Below are positions 1-7,748 of a DNA stretch of 64,000 bases, in pieces. The notes below the pieces were generated by a model. That model worked only from the letters and a program-made list of their open reading frames with translations. It did not search any database and was not told the origin of the DNA. Made by a program: the position numbers and the translations under genes. Every line of letters begins with the position of its first letter. Position 1 is the stretch's first letter. The stretch covers positions 62,001 through 126,000 of the forward strand of contig NC_008268.1 in NCBI RefSeq assembly GCF_000014565.1. Reading direction: 5' to 3'. The stretch is from Rhodococcus jostii RHA1. Its GTDB lineage: Bacteria; Actinomycetota; Actinomycetes; Mycobacteriales; Mycobacteriaceae.

Positions 1-357
1 ACCTACGCCGAGGTGCTGCGGCGCGCTCGCGACCATCTCACGGCGGGAAGGTCGGTCGTGCTGGATGCGTCGTGGACACAATCGATGCGCCGGGAGCGCG
101 CTGCGCTCGTCGCTTCCTGCACCCACAGCGATCTCGTCGAACTCGAGTGCAGGGCACCACGCGCCATGGCGATCGCGAGAATCGGGAGCCGTCCAACCGG
201 CGACTCGGACGCCACCCCCGCCGTGTACGACGCGATGGCCGCGAGTGCCGCGGCGTGGCCCTCGGCCACCGCGGTCGACACGGACACGGCCGCCGGGGAC
301 AGCGTGCAGACGGCGGAGCGGATCTGGCATTCCACGTCGGGGTGGCGAGATGAGTAG
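1..357 (+). CDS. AAA-type kinase / aminoglycoside phosphotransferase-like protein, C-terminal part
   Basis: The reading frame is already open at base 1 and ends at the TAG at 355-357, so only the last 118 residues are inside the window. The fragment reads like the C-terminal half of a P-loop kinase: a strand with VVLDASW, then RRERAALVA, typical of gluconokinase/zeta-toxin-like ATPases. In actinobacteria this domain is often fused to an aminoglycoside phosphotransferase domain (M. tuberculosis Rv2004c, a DosR-regulon gene). The following pfkB, CBS and universal stress genes make that identity likely. The P-loop lies outside the window, so catalytic competence cannot be judged. Confidence 0.6.
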   Translation, partial: TYAEVLRRARDHLTAGRSVVLDASWTQSMRRERAALVASCTHSDLVELECRAPRAMAIARIGSRPTGDSDATPAVYDAMAASAAAWPSATAVDTDTAAGDSVQTAERIWHSTSGWRDE

Positions 358-406
358 TCACAGCTACCGTTCGCCGGTCACGGTTTGCCCGACGACAGGA
401 GAGCCC

Positions 407-1360
407 ATGCCCGACATCGTGACGTTGACGATGAATCCTGCGCTCGACATCACCACGAGCACGAACCGGGTGGTGCCGACCGACAAGGTGCGCTGCGGCG
501 CGCCTCGCCGAGATCCCGGCGGCGGCGGACTGAACGTGGCCCGGGTACTGCACGTTCTCGGAACTCCCGCGACGGCGGTGTTTCCTTCGGGCGGCCATAC
601 AGGCCGGGCCCTCGAGGATCTCGTGGCCACCGAGGGCGTCGAGATCCGGAGTCTGACGATCCGCGGTTCCACACGGGAGAGCCTGACGATCAACGAGAAC
701 GAGACGGGTCTGCAGTACCGTTTCGTCCTGCCGGGACCAACAGTGACCGCAAGGGAACAGGTGGCCTGTCTCGACCTGGTCATCGAGGTCGCGTCGGGCG
801 CCGACTATGTGGTGGTGAGCGGAAGTCTGCCACCGGGTGTGCCCGCCGATTTCTACCAGCAGGTGGCAGACGTCGTCGGCGACCTCGGTGCGCGAGTCAT
901 CGTCGATACGTCCGGTCCGGCCCTGAGACAACTTCGGGGTGGTGTGTTTCTCGTCAAACCGAGCATTCGCGAACTCCGGGACTGGACGGGGCGGGAGTTG
1001 TCGGCGATCGACGACCAGGTGGCAGCGGCTCGGGAAGTCATCGACCGGGGGGTCTCCCAGATCGTCGTCCTCTCGCTCGGTGCCGATGGCGCTCTGCTGG
1101 TCACACGGGACCGCGACGAGCATTTCCCGTCGGTCCAAGTCCCGGTGGTCAGCGGTGTCGGTGCAGGCGACAGCATGGTCGCCGGTGTGGTGTGCGGCCT
1201 GGCACACGGTCGTTCGTTGAGCGACTCGGTGCGGTACGGGATCGCCGCGGGGGCGGCCATGCTGCAGACACCGGGCACCGCCCTGTGCCGGCGACCCGAC
1301 GTCGAGCGGTTCTATCAACTGCTCACCGACGGATCCGCCGCGGGCACCATCGTCGGATAG
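407..1360 (+). CDS. pfkB: PfkB-family phosphofructokinase (6-phosphofructokinase II type)
   Basis: A 317-residue sugar kinase of the ribokinase/PfkB fold, normal length for the 1-phosphofructokinase/Pfk-2 subgroup. The N-terminus has the substrate signature TLTMNPALD. Residues 42-47 give GGGLNVAR. The ATP/anion-hole signature GVGAGD is at residues 250-255, with Asp255 as the expected catalytic base. The ATG at 407 is preceded by AGGAGAG at suitable spacing; the longer frame upstream overlaps the previous gene and is not needed. Rv2029c (pfkB) is the DosR-regulon homologue in M. tuberculosis, and the neighbours here are also dormancy-type genes. Substrate choice (fructose-6-phosphate, fructose-1-phosphate or tagatose-6-phosphate) cannot be settled from sequence. 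Confidence 0.88.
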   Translation: MPDIVTLTMNPALDITTSTNRVVPTDKVRCGAPRRDPGGGGLNVARVLHVLGTPATAVFPSGGHTGRALEDLVATEGVEIRSLTIRGSTRESLTINENETGLQYRFVLPGPTVTAREQVACLDLVIEVASGADYVVVSGSLPPGVPADFYQQVADVVGDLGARVIVDTSGPALRQLRGGVFLVKPSIRELRDWTGRELSAIDDQVAAAREVIDRGVSQIVVLSLGADGALLVTRDRDEHFPSVQVPVVSGVGAGDSMVAGVVCGLAHGRSLSDSVRYGIAAGAAMLQTPGTALCRRPDVERFYQLLTDGSAAGTIVG

Positions 1361-1431
1361 TCAGGCGTGTGCGAGATGGAGACCGGCCGCGCTCAGTTCC
1401 GCGTAGTTCGGCCTTCAGTTCGTACGCGGGA

Positions 1432-1614
1432 ATGGACGTGGGCCGCGACAACGGCCTGGTCGTCGACCGCGATTACGAGGACAAGGCCCCGTACCGGTTC
1501 ACCGGAACCGTCCACGAGGTCGTGTTCGATCTCCAACCGGCAAACCACGAGGCCGAACTCGCGCTGCACGAGCACGCGGCGATGCAGGGTGTCGGGCACG
1601 GCGCGGCCGGCTGA
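1432..1614 (+). pseudogene. Remnant of an arylsulfatase C-terminus
   Basis: About 60 codons in frame +1 encode GMDVGRDNG, then DYEDKAPYRFTGTV, then a stretch rich in His and Glu, and stop at 1612-1614. This matches the C-terminal strand region of actinobacterial arylsulfatases (GRDNG...Y.D.APF.FTG). Nothing of the sulfatase catalytic domain (C-x-P-x-R) is found upstream; the preceding DNA is pfkB. I read it as the leftover 3' end of a deleted sulfatase gene. No start or ribosome site is visible. Confidence 0.6.
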
Positions 1615-1637
1615 CCCGACGATGCCTTTGCCCGGGC

Positions 1638-2513
1638 TCAGGGGTGTTCGCTGTACAGGGCGGCGCCGGCGGTGACCCCTGCACCCACGGCGACGATCAG
1701 GACACGGTTCCCGGCCGGGATACCACCCGTCCGGCGGTCCAGGGCCGCCACGAGGGACGCGGTATGCATCCGTTCGTCATAGGCGACCACGATCCGCGGC
1801 ACGGGGACACCCAGGTGCTCGGCGAGCGCCGCGCGGAACTTCGGCCGGGCGGGAGCGGCCACGATCAGATCGACATCGGCGAGCTCGAGGGAGGATGCCT
1901 CCAGGCATTCCCTCGCCGCCTGCGCTCCGGCGGTCGCGAATCGCTCGTCCATCGAATCCGACTCCCGGAATCGCAGTACGTTCCGGGAATCCTCGAGTCC
2001 GACGGTGGCACAGAAGCTTTCACCGGCGTCGGAGCAATTCACCCAATGGACGGGCCCCAGGCCGAATTCGTCGTCGGTCCAGCGGCAGAGGATGGCTCCA
2101 CCCGTCGGCGCAAACGGAAAGTGCTCGCTCATCCCACGTCCGGGATCGGCATCACTGGCAACCACCAGCGCCCAGTTGATCGTGTGCGACCGCAGGAATC
2201 CGTCGACGATCTGCAGACCGTTGAGAGCCCCACAGGATCCGTTTGCGACATCGAAGGAAAAGGTCCCGTGCGTGTCGTCGTGGGGGTCCTCCGGGTGGGC
2301 ACCGATATCTTCCTGGATGAGCGCCGCGAGGGCGGGCTCTCCCAGATTCCGGTCGCGGTACAACCCGACGTTGACGAGCAGGTCCAGGTCGTCGGCATTC
2401 CGACCGGCCCGTTCGAGGCAGGTCTGGGCGGCCGACACCGCGAGATGCAATGCACTGTGGCGGGTACGCCAGCCGCCTCGTGTGACGTCGAGCCGATCAA
2501 TGACTGTGCCCAT
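1638..2513 (-). CDS. KAS III (FabH)-like protein with altered catalytic residues
   Basis: A 291-residue thiolase-fold protein, somewhat shorter than FabH (about 320-340). The nucleophile context is kept (NGSCGALNG, Cys94). The two partner positions look changed: where FabH has the HQAN motif this protein has AAPAR, and where FabH has GNTS it has MHTAS, so neither the canonical His nor Asn is present. Its start overlaps the 3' end of the upstream KAS III gene by 17 nt, so the two are probably translated together and may act as a heteromer. A likely role is a partner or a noncanonical acyltransferase, as known for some PqsB-type KAS III-like subunits; this is inference. Confidence 0.72.
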   Translation of the reverse strand: MGTVIDRLDVTRGGWRTRHSALHLAVSAAQTCLERAGRNADDLDLLVNVGLYRDRNLGEPALAALIQEDIGAHPEDPHDDTHGTFSFDVANGSCGALNGLQIVDGFLRSHTINWALVVASDADPGRGMSEHFPFAPTGGAILCRWTDDEFGLGPVHWVNCSDAGESFCATVGLEDSRNVLRFRESDSMDERFATAGAQAARECLEASSLELADVDLIVAAPARPKFRAALAEHLGVPVPRIVVAYDERMHTASLVAALDRRTGGIPAGNRVLIVAVGAGVTAGAALYSEHP

Positions 2514-3600
2514 AGCGTGCCACCAATTCCTCGTCCAGGGTCAGCAGAACGACGCCGATCTCCAAACCCGATGCGAGGGCGATCAACGCCACGGTCTCAC
2601 CCGCTCGGATGCGGCCTGCTTCGAGTTCCTCGACCAGCGCGACGGTGTGGGTCGTCGAGGCCGTATTTCCATAGCGGTCGACGGTGATGACCGCGTCGTG
2701 CCGTGGAGAATCGCCCAGCGTGGCGGTCACCTCGGCCATCCCTTTGCGGATCGCTCGCGCCGAGGTTTGGTGTGTGATCACGTGATCGATGTCGTGGAGG
2801 GAGATCCCGGCGGCGTCGAGCACCTCGTGCAACAACAGCGGGGTGTCCGCGATCGCCGCCCGCTGGATCCCCCGCGAGTTGGTGAACATTCGGGCGCCGG
2901 GGTCGTCGCCCTTCGGGTACGCGAGACAGAGCCGACTGTAGTCGGCGACGGTGGTGAATCCGGCCAAACCGATCCCGGCCGATCCGGCAGGGGCACGTTC
3001 GAGGAGCAGCGCGGCCCCGGCGTCGCCGAGCGTGAGGCACGCAAGCTCCTTGCTCATGATGTTCCGGATGTGCTGGGCAGCATTCTGTCCGAGCTGCGAA
3101 ATGTACTCACCACTGACGACAAGTGCCCGTTCGACGATTCCCTGACGGATCCAGTTGTTCATCACCGTCACACCGGTCAACATGCCGGCGCACGCGTTCG
3201 AGAGATCGAAGGTCATCGCCCCCGGCGCGCCGATCGCCTGGGCGACCGCACTACTCATCGTCGGTTCGAGCCATTGGGTGAGACCGCCGTGAAACTTGGT
3301 GATGCTGCAGCTGACCACTACATCGATCGACGCGGCGTCCCGGTTCGACCGTTCCAGGCAATCCAGTGCCGCCGAGATCGCCAGTGTGTAGGAGTCTTCG
3401 TCCCCCACCGATACCCGGCGCTCGCGGATCCCGGTGAGCCGCTCGAGGTCGATGTGAGTCGAGTGACGGGTGGTCGACATCAGGTCCGTGGTCGTGAGAT
3501 GTGTCGTGGGTAGATGCCGGCCGGCCCCGGCGAGACGCGTAGCGAACGGCATTCGCCGGTCGTCGTTCTCGGTCTCCATGACCAGCCAACGCTTGACCAT
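2497..3600 (-). CDS. 3-oxoacyl-ACP synthase III (FabH-like) family protein
   Basis: A 367-residue condensing enzyme with the complete KAS III triad: Cys137 in NACAGM, His in HQTSARAI, Asn in GNTAS. The family performs decarboxylative Claisen condensation or acyl transfer with acyl-CoA/ACP substrates. The ATG at 3598-3600 is chosen because GGAGGTG sits 6 nt upstream; the frame extends further 5' but without such a site. The gene heads a two-gene operon with the catalytically altered paralogue downstream. It diverges from the CBS gene across a 178-bp spacer holding DosR-like sites. It is not in a fatty-acid synthesis cluster, so a specialised acyl product under hypoxia is more likely than housekeeping FabH. 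Confidence 0.8.
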   Translation of the reverse strand: MVKRWLVMETENDDRRMPFATRLAGAGRHLPTTHLTTTDLMSTTRHSTHIDLERLTGIRERRVSVGDEDSYTLAISAALDCLERSNRDAASIDVVVSCSITKFHGGLTQWLEPTMSSAVAQAIGAPGAMTFDLSNACAGMLTGVTVMNNWIRQGIVERALVVSGEYISQLGQNAAQHIRNIMSKELACLTLGDAGAALLLERAPAGSAGIGLAGFTTVADYSRLCLAYPKGDDPGARMFTNSRGIQRAAIADTPLLLHEVLDAAGISLHDIDHVITHQTSARAIRKGMAEVTATLGDSPRHDAVITVDRYGNTASTTHTVALVEELEAGRIRAGETVALIALASGLEIGVVLLTLDEELVARYGHSH

Positions 3601-3657
3601 TCTTCCCACCTCCGTGCTCACTCCACAATCGCGCATCGGCGATGTCGTCACCAGGGC

Positions 3658-3733
3658 ATTTGGACCCTTCCGGGGGATCGTTCGAACCAGCACCGAGGAA
3701 TGCGACGAGGTGAGGTCCTAGGACCCTTGTCCT
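3658..3733. promoter_or_regulatory. Divergent promoter region with DosR-like boxes
   Basis: Two related sites lie between the divergent KAS III and CBS genes. One at 3721-3732 is the inverted repeat GGACCCTTGTCC (GGAC, 4 nt, GTCC). The second at 3662-3669 repeats GGACCCTT as a half site. The mycobacterial DosR consensus is a GGGAC/GTCCC palindrome with a 4-nt T/A-rich centre. The downstream site ends about 46 bp before the CBS start codon. Binding is not shown by sequence alone. Confidence 0.5.
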
Positions 3734-3778
3734 GTGACGGTGGCACGCCGACGCTGAGGGACGAGGAGAGGAGTCGTC

Positions 3779-4369
3779 ATGCAGGCACGACACGTCATGA
3801 GCAGCCCGGTCACCACGGTGGACCGATCCACCTCGGTGGACGAATGCCTTCGGTTGGTCGGAAGTTCGGGCTTCACGGTGCTTCCGGTCGTCGACGAGCG
3901 GAAGCATCTCGTGGGCATCGTGTCCGAGGGTGATCTGCTCCGTGCACGATTCCGTGAGCTGGGCGGGGCGGACCGCGGGACCGACCCGCAGCCTGACGAG
4001 ATGTCCGCAGGCGACGTCATGGCCAGTCCCGTGGTGGCGATGACGGCCGACGCGGAGGTCAGTGAACTCGCATCCGCGATGCTTCGATCTCGGCTGCGCG
4101 GCATCCCCATCGTCCACGATCACGACATCCTCGGGATCGTCACCCGCCCCGATCTCATCGCCGTCCTCACGACCGACGACGCTCAGGTCGCAAAGGAAGT
4201 GCAGCACCGCCTCGACGTCTACGGTGGAGCCGGCCGATGGCGCGTAGACGTCGCCCACGGCTCCGCCGCGATCTACGGTGTCACGCCTCAGGACCCGGAA
4301 CGAAATGTCATCGCCGCACTGGCCGATACCGTGCCGGGCATCGCCGAGGTGCATTTCCCGCCCGAGTAG
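3779..4369 (+). CDS. CBS-pair protein with C-terminal BON-like domain (Hrp1-like)
   Basis: 196 residues. CBS motif 1 spans roughly residues 7-60 (VMSSPVTTV ... GIVSEGDLL) and CBS motif 2 roughly 78-130 (VMASPVVAM ... GIVTRPDL). The last 60 residues resemble a BON fold (VAHGSAAIYGV, ending in EVHFPPE). CBS pairs bind adenylates or other small ligands. M. tuberculosis hypoxic response protein 1 (Rv2626c) is a two-CBS protein of the DosR regulon, though without the BON-like tail. The ATG has GAGGAGAGGAG just upstream, and a DosR-like palindrome lies about 46 bp before it. The partner protein is unknown. Confidence 0.85.
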   Translation: MQARHVMSSPVTTVDRSTSVDECLRLVGSSGFTVLPVVDERKHLVGIVSEGDLLRARFRELGGADRGTDPQPDEMSAGDVMASPVVAMTADAEVSELASAMLRSRLRGIPIVHDHDILGIVTRPDLIAVLTTDDAQVAKEVQHRLDVYGGAGRWRVDVAHGSAAIYGVTPQDPERNVIAALADTVPGIAEVHFPPE

Positions 4370-4420
4370 CCGAACCTCGATGTCACACCGATCCTCGTTT
4401 TCTCTGGGCAGGAGCCGGCA

Positions 4421-4678
4421 ATGCAGGCAAGGTATCTCGACGCCGGAGATCTGCGATGGCCATGGGTCGCGGCCGCCGCCGTCGTGGGCTTCGCCGCATT
4501 GTCGATGACATCTCCCCTCGCCGTCCTCGGGGGTGCAGCCGCGGTCGTCTTCATCGGACTCGGCGTTTTCCGTAATCCGCACCAACGGGTCGTCGGCGCC
4601 GCGATCGTGTCGGTCGGTGTCGGACTGCTGGTGCCGGGCTTGCCCGCCCTGCTCCTGCACGGTGTGAACTCGCTGTGA
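4421..4678 (+). CDS. Small membrane protein of unknown function
   Basis: 85 residues with at least two hydrophobic segments (about residues 15-45 and 57-80) and little else. An AGGAG precedes the ATG by about 6 nt. It lies 51 bp after the CBS gene and 73 bp before the universal stress gene, same strand, so it probably shares their expression. I do not recognise a family. Confidence 0.7.
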   Translation: MQARYLDAGDLRWPWVAAAAVVGFAALSMTSPLAVLGGAAAVVFIGLGVFRNPHQRVVGAAIVSVGVGLLVPGLPALLLHGVNSL

Positions 4679-4751
4679 CCGGCCGGTCCGCGATCACGCG
4701 GCACCGCAGTCTCGACGGGCCGACGCGAACGAACAGAGACGAGGTATCGAC

Positions 4752-5639
4752 ATGACAACAGATTCACCGATCGTCGTGGGTGTGGACGGATCGGCGCACT
4801 CACTCGACGCCGTGTGCTGGGCCGCCGACGCGGCCGTCCACCATCGAGCCCCGTTGTCCTCCCTCCTCGGTGCGCCCGGTACGTTCGGCGACGCCGTCAA
4901 CCTCTCCGCAGGCGTGTTCAGCGGCGTGGAATATGCGGGCACCCAGAGTCTCGCCACGGCTTCGGAACTCGCCCGGCGGAGCGTGCCCGGCAACCACCTC
5001 ACCCTCCGGACGTCGCTGCGTCACGGCTCGGCCGTGGCGGCCCTGCTCGACGCCGCCGAGTCGGCGCGCATGCTGGTCGTCGGTTCCCGTGGCCTCGGAG
5101 AGTTCACCGGCGGCCTGGTCGGGTCGGTCAGCGCCGCGGTTGCCAGTCATGCACCCTGCCCGGTGGCGGTGATTCGCGGAATGCCAGAAATGGACGCGCC
5201 GCCGTTGGACGGCCCGGTGGTGGTCGGAGTCGATGGTTCACCGAACAGCGAACCTGCCATCGCGGCCGCCTTCGAGGAGGCCTCTCTGCGCGGCGTCGAC
5301 CTCGTGGCAGTGCACGCGTGGAGCGACTTCAGCCTGTTGACCGTTACCCCCGCCGATCCCAGCGACAACGAACTTCCCTGGTCGGCAATCGAAACCGCTG
5401 AACGGGCGGTCCTGTCGGAGAGACTTGCCGGATGGAAGGACAAATATCCGGACGTGTCCGTCCGCAAAGTTGTCGTCCGAGATCGACCGGTTCACCACCT
5501 GCTCCAGCAAGCGCGGGAATCGCAGTTGGTGGTGACCGGCAGCCGGGGGCGTGGTGGGTTCGCCTCACTGTTGCTCGGTTCGACGAGCCGGGCTCTCCTC
5601 CACGCGCTGACCTGCCCGCTGCTGATCGTTCGCCGGTGA
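4752..5639 (+). CDS. Universal stress protein, two tandem UspA domains
   Basis: 295 residues in two UspA domains (about 6-142 and 153-293). Both start with VVGVDGS. Both have the ATP-binding Gly pattern near the end: GSRGLGEFTGG...GS in the first and GSRGRGGFASLLLGS in the second. Tandem ATP-binding Usps of this length are the DosR-regulon type in mycobacteria (Rv2623, Rv2005c, Rv1996), where they influence growth arrest. The ATG follows GACGAGG. The next gene is a broken K+ channel, and Usp domains and K+ channels are often neighbours. Confidence 0.92.
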   Translation: MTTDSPIVVGVDGSAHSLDAVCWAADAAVHHRAPLSSLLGAPGTFGDAVNLSAGVFSGVEYAGTQSLATASELARRSVPGNHLTLRTSLRHGSAVAALLDAAESARMLVVGSRGLGEFTGGLVGSVSAAVASHAPCPVAVIRGMPEMDAPPLDGPVVVGVDGSPNSEPAIAAAFEEASLRGVDLVAVHAWSDFSLLTVTPADPSDNELPWSAIETAERAVLSERLAGWKDKYPDVSVRKVVVRDRPVHHLLQQARESQLVVTGSRGRGGFASLLLGSTSRALLHALTCPLLIVRR

Positions 5640-5694
5640 CGAGACGAGACGCCTCCACCGTCGTCCCCGCCGGGCGGACCGTGTTGAGTCCCTT

Positions 5695-6571
5695 CTGAGG
5701 ATCGGCCGCGCATTGGGGGCCTTCGGGTTCGTCGTCGTTGCAGGCACGCTCGGATATGTCGTCCTGGGCTTCGGCATGCTGGATGCGCTGTACCAAACCG
5801 TGACGACGAATAAGCACGGTCGGGTTTCGTGAGGTTCACCCACTCGGTGCGGTGGGCCAGATCTTCACGATCCTGCTCATACTGGCAGGTGCCGGTACGG
5901 CGCTGTACACGTTCGGAGTAATCCTCGAAGCCCTGATCGAGGGGTATCTACGGCAGCACATGGAGCGTCGGCGAATGGACAGACACATCAGCAGGATGAC
6001 CGGGCACGCGATCGTCTGTGGTTTCGGCCGGGTCGGACGGGCCGGAGTGCAGTATCTGGCCACGCTCGGGATGCCGGTCGTCGTCGTCGATCGCGATCCG
6101 GAGCGCCTCGCCGAGCTCGACGTCCCGACAGTCGTCGGGGATGTCACCGACGATCAAGTTCTCGAAGCGGCGGGAATCGGCCATGCCCACGCTCTGATCC
6201 GGGCGGGAGCAAACCGCGTCGTCACCCTCATCTCATCGGGGGCGCCGGATGGGTGCCTTCGCGCTCCAGCCACACGTCGCCGAGTTCTCGCACGTCGTGA
6301 TGCACGACGAGACGCTGGATTACCGGATCGAGGAGGTCGAGGTCTCGCCTGCCTCGCCGCTGGCCGGGCGAACACTGGCGGAAGCGGGCCTCGCGGCGCA
6401 ACCGGCTCACTGTTGATGGCGTTGTGGTCACCGACGGGGCAGTTCGTCGCCGATCCCACCCCGGAGCAACGTCTGGACCCGGGCACCATTCTCATTGCAC
6501 TCGGAACTGCGCCGCAACTCGATGCGCTTCGGCGCGAGGTCAGGCAGAGTGAGGGAATCTACTCACCCTGA
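5695..6571 (+). pseudogene. Two-TM potassium channel with TrkA-N domain, frameshifted
   Basis: The translation shows a Kch-like channel in pieces. Up to about 5810 the frame reads a TM helix (FGFVVVAGTLGYVVLGFG) and the pore helix DALYQTVTT. An extra A at about 5809-5811 breaks the frame exactly at the selectivity filter. Removing it gives TTISTVGF followed by REVHPLGAVGQIF in the frame that continues to 6571. That frame then encodes the second TM helix, and the Rossmann motif GFGRVGRAG of an RCK/TrkA-N domain. Two more shifts follow: after NRVV (near 6225; frame 3 then reads RRMGAFALQPHVAEFSH) and near 6400 (frame returns at TGSLLMALWSP). At least three indels make it nonfunctional as read. 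The true start is uncertain. Confidence 0.8.
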
Positions 6572-6584
6572 ACAGTTTCCGCCC

Positions 6585-6827
6585 TCACCGAGCCTGCGCC
6601 GGGGCACGGCGGGCCCACCGGAAGTACGCGATCGGTCCGATGAAGTTCACGGCAATCGCAGCAGCCCATGTCGTTCTGCTCCCCCTGATCTCGTGTGGAT
6701 CACGTTTCGCGAGATCTGCCCAGGCCGCCACGGCCAGCCCCACCTGCACCGCCGCCATCACCACCAGCGCGGCGCGCTGCGACGCTGTCAGACGCGACCA
6801 CGTCACAGGCCTCTTCCATGGACTCAT
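6585..6827 (-). CDS. Small membrane protein with PLDc_N-like domain
   Basis: 80 residues. The central part has two TM helices (about 19-38 and 51-69) separated by a short charged loop (DLAKRDPHEIRG) and ends with the FIGPIAYFRWARR pattern of the phospholipase D-nuclease N-terminal domain, a small actinobacterial membrane module without enzymatic residues. The ATG is preceded by GGAGGAGC. It lies downstream of the flavodoxin gene on the same strand with a 75-bp gap, so it may be the last gene of that operon. Function unknown. Confidence 0.75.
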   Translation of the reverse strand: MSPWKRPVTWSRLTASQRAALVVMAAVQVGLAVAAWADLAKRDPHEIRGSRTTWAAAIAVNFIGPIAYFRWARRAPAQAR

Positions 6828-6902
6828 CGCTGCTCCTCCGATCTCACTTCACCGGCCCGGCACCCGCGAGGTTAGTGCCTCCTCGGCGCCCGACCACCGG
6901 AT

Positions 6903-7748
6903 TCAGGTCCATCTTTCCGTGTCCCGGGTCGATTCGGCGGCGATGGCGCCTGCCCACGCGCACACGTCCGCCCAGTCGCGGGCGTCGCCGTAGTGCCCAC
7001 CCATGAGCGTGAAGACGACTCGCCCGAATCCCGGCCAGTCGCCCGGTGCGATCACGCCGGCGAAGAATCGGTGGTCGCGCACATCGGCCGCATCCCGCAG
7101 TATCCGCACTGCTCCGGGCTCCGGTGTCACGCGACGCAGAAAACGCGCCAGTCGTTTCGACAGGGTGGTGCTGGTGACGCCGACCGACGACACCGAGAAC
7201 GCCCATACGCGCCTTCTTTCCGTGTCCCGGGTCGATTCGGCGGCGATGGCGCCTGCCCACGCGCACACGTCCGCCCAGTCGCGGGCGTCGCCGTAGTGCC
7301 CACCCATGAGCGTGAAGACGACTCGCCCGAATCCCGGCCAGTCGCCCGGTGCGATCACGCCGGCGAAGAATCGGTGGTCGCGCACATCGGCCGCATCCCG
7401 CAGTATCCGCACTGCTCCGGGCTCCGGTGTCACGCGACGCAGAAAACGCGCCAGTCGTTTCGACAGGGTGGTGCTGGTGACGCCGACCGACGACACCGAG
7501 AACGCCCATACGCGCCTTCCCTCGAACTGGGACCGCAGGCGCCCGACGGCGTCGGAGGCCTCGGCGAGCCACTGTCCGTTGTGGATCGCGCTTCCGAAAA
7601 CGATCACGTCGTAGGAGTGCACGTCAGACACGGCTGCGACCGGCCGGACGTCGACCGACTGCCCGAGGCCTTCGATGCACGATCCGAGCCGCTCCGCGAT
7701 CCCGCGGGTCGAGCCTTTCGCCGTCGCGTACGCCACCAGTACCGTCAT
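6903..7748 (-). CDS. Flavodoxin-domain protein with internally duplicated C-terminal half
   Basis: 281 residues beginning with the flavodoxin FMN phosphate loop (MTVLVAYATAKGSTRGIAE). It is related to the HemG/menaquinone-dependent protoporphyrinogen oxidase-like flavodoxins of about 175-180 residues. The excess of 101 residues is exact: the block starting RRVWAFSVSSVGVT and ending ESTRDTER occurs twice in tandem, both copies in frame. The GTC ATG start at 7748 overlaps the stop of the upstream DUF4389 gene by 4 nt (ATGA), so the two are coupled. The duplicated half carries part of the flavin-binding fold; whether the longer protein folds is unknown. Confidence 0.82.
   Translation of the reverse strand: MTVLVAYATAKGSTRGIAERLGSCIEGLGQSVDVRPVAAVSDVHSYDVIVFGSAIHNGQWLAEASDAVGRLRSQFEGRRVWAFSVSSVGVTSTTLSKRLARFLRRVTPEPGAVRILRDAADVRDHRFFAGVIAPGDWPGFGRVVFTLMGGHYGDARDWADVCAWAGAIAAESTRDTERRRVWAFSVSSVGVTSTTLSKRLARFLRRVTPEPGAVRILRDAADVRDHRFFAGVIAPGDWPGFGRVVFTLMGGHYGDARDWADVCAWAGAIAAESTRDTERWT
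6912..7517. repeat. Tandem direct duplication, 2 x 303 bp
   Basis: Bases 6912-7214 recur at 7215-7517 with no mismatch that I can see by reading both copies. The period of 303 bp equals 101 codons, so the reading frame is kept. The unit lies entirely inside the flavodoxin gene. High identity suggests a recent duplication, or possibly an assembly artefact. Confidence 0.9.

Noticed and set aside
6912..7517. Possible CRISPR-like or intergenic repeat
   Set aside because: Only two units of 303 bp, contiguous and fully coding; not a spaced short-repeat array.
6844..7572. Alternative repeated open frame over the flavodoxin duplication
   Set aside because: It repeats only because the DNA does. The other frame carries the flavodoxin signature and a coupled start.
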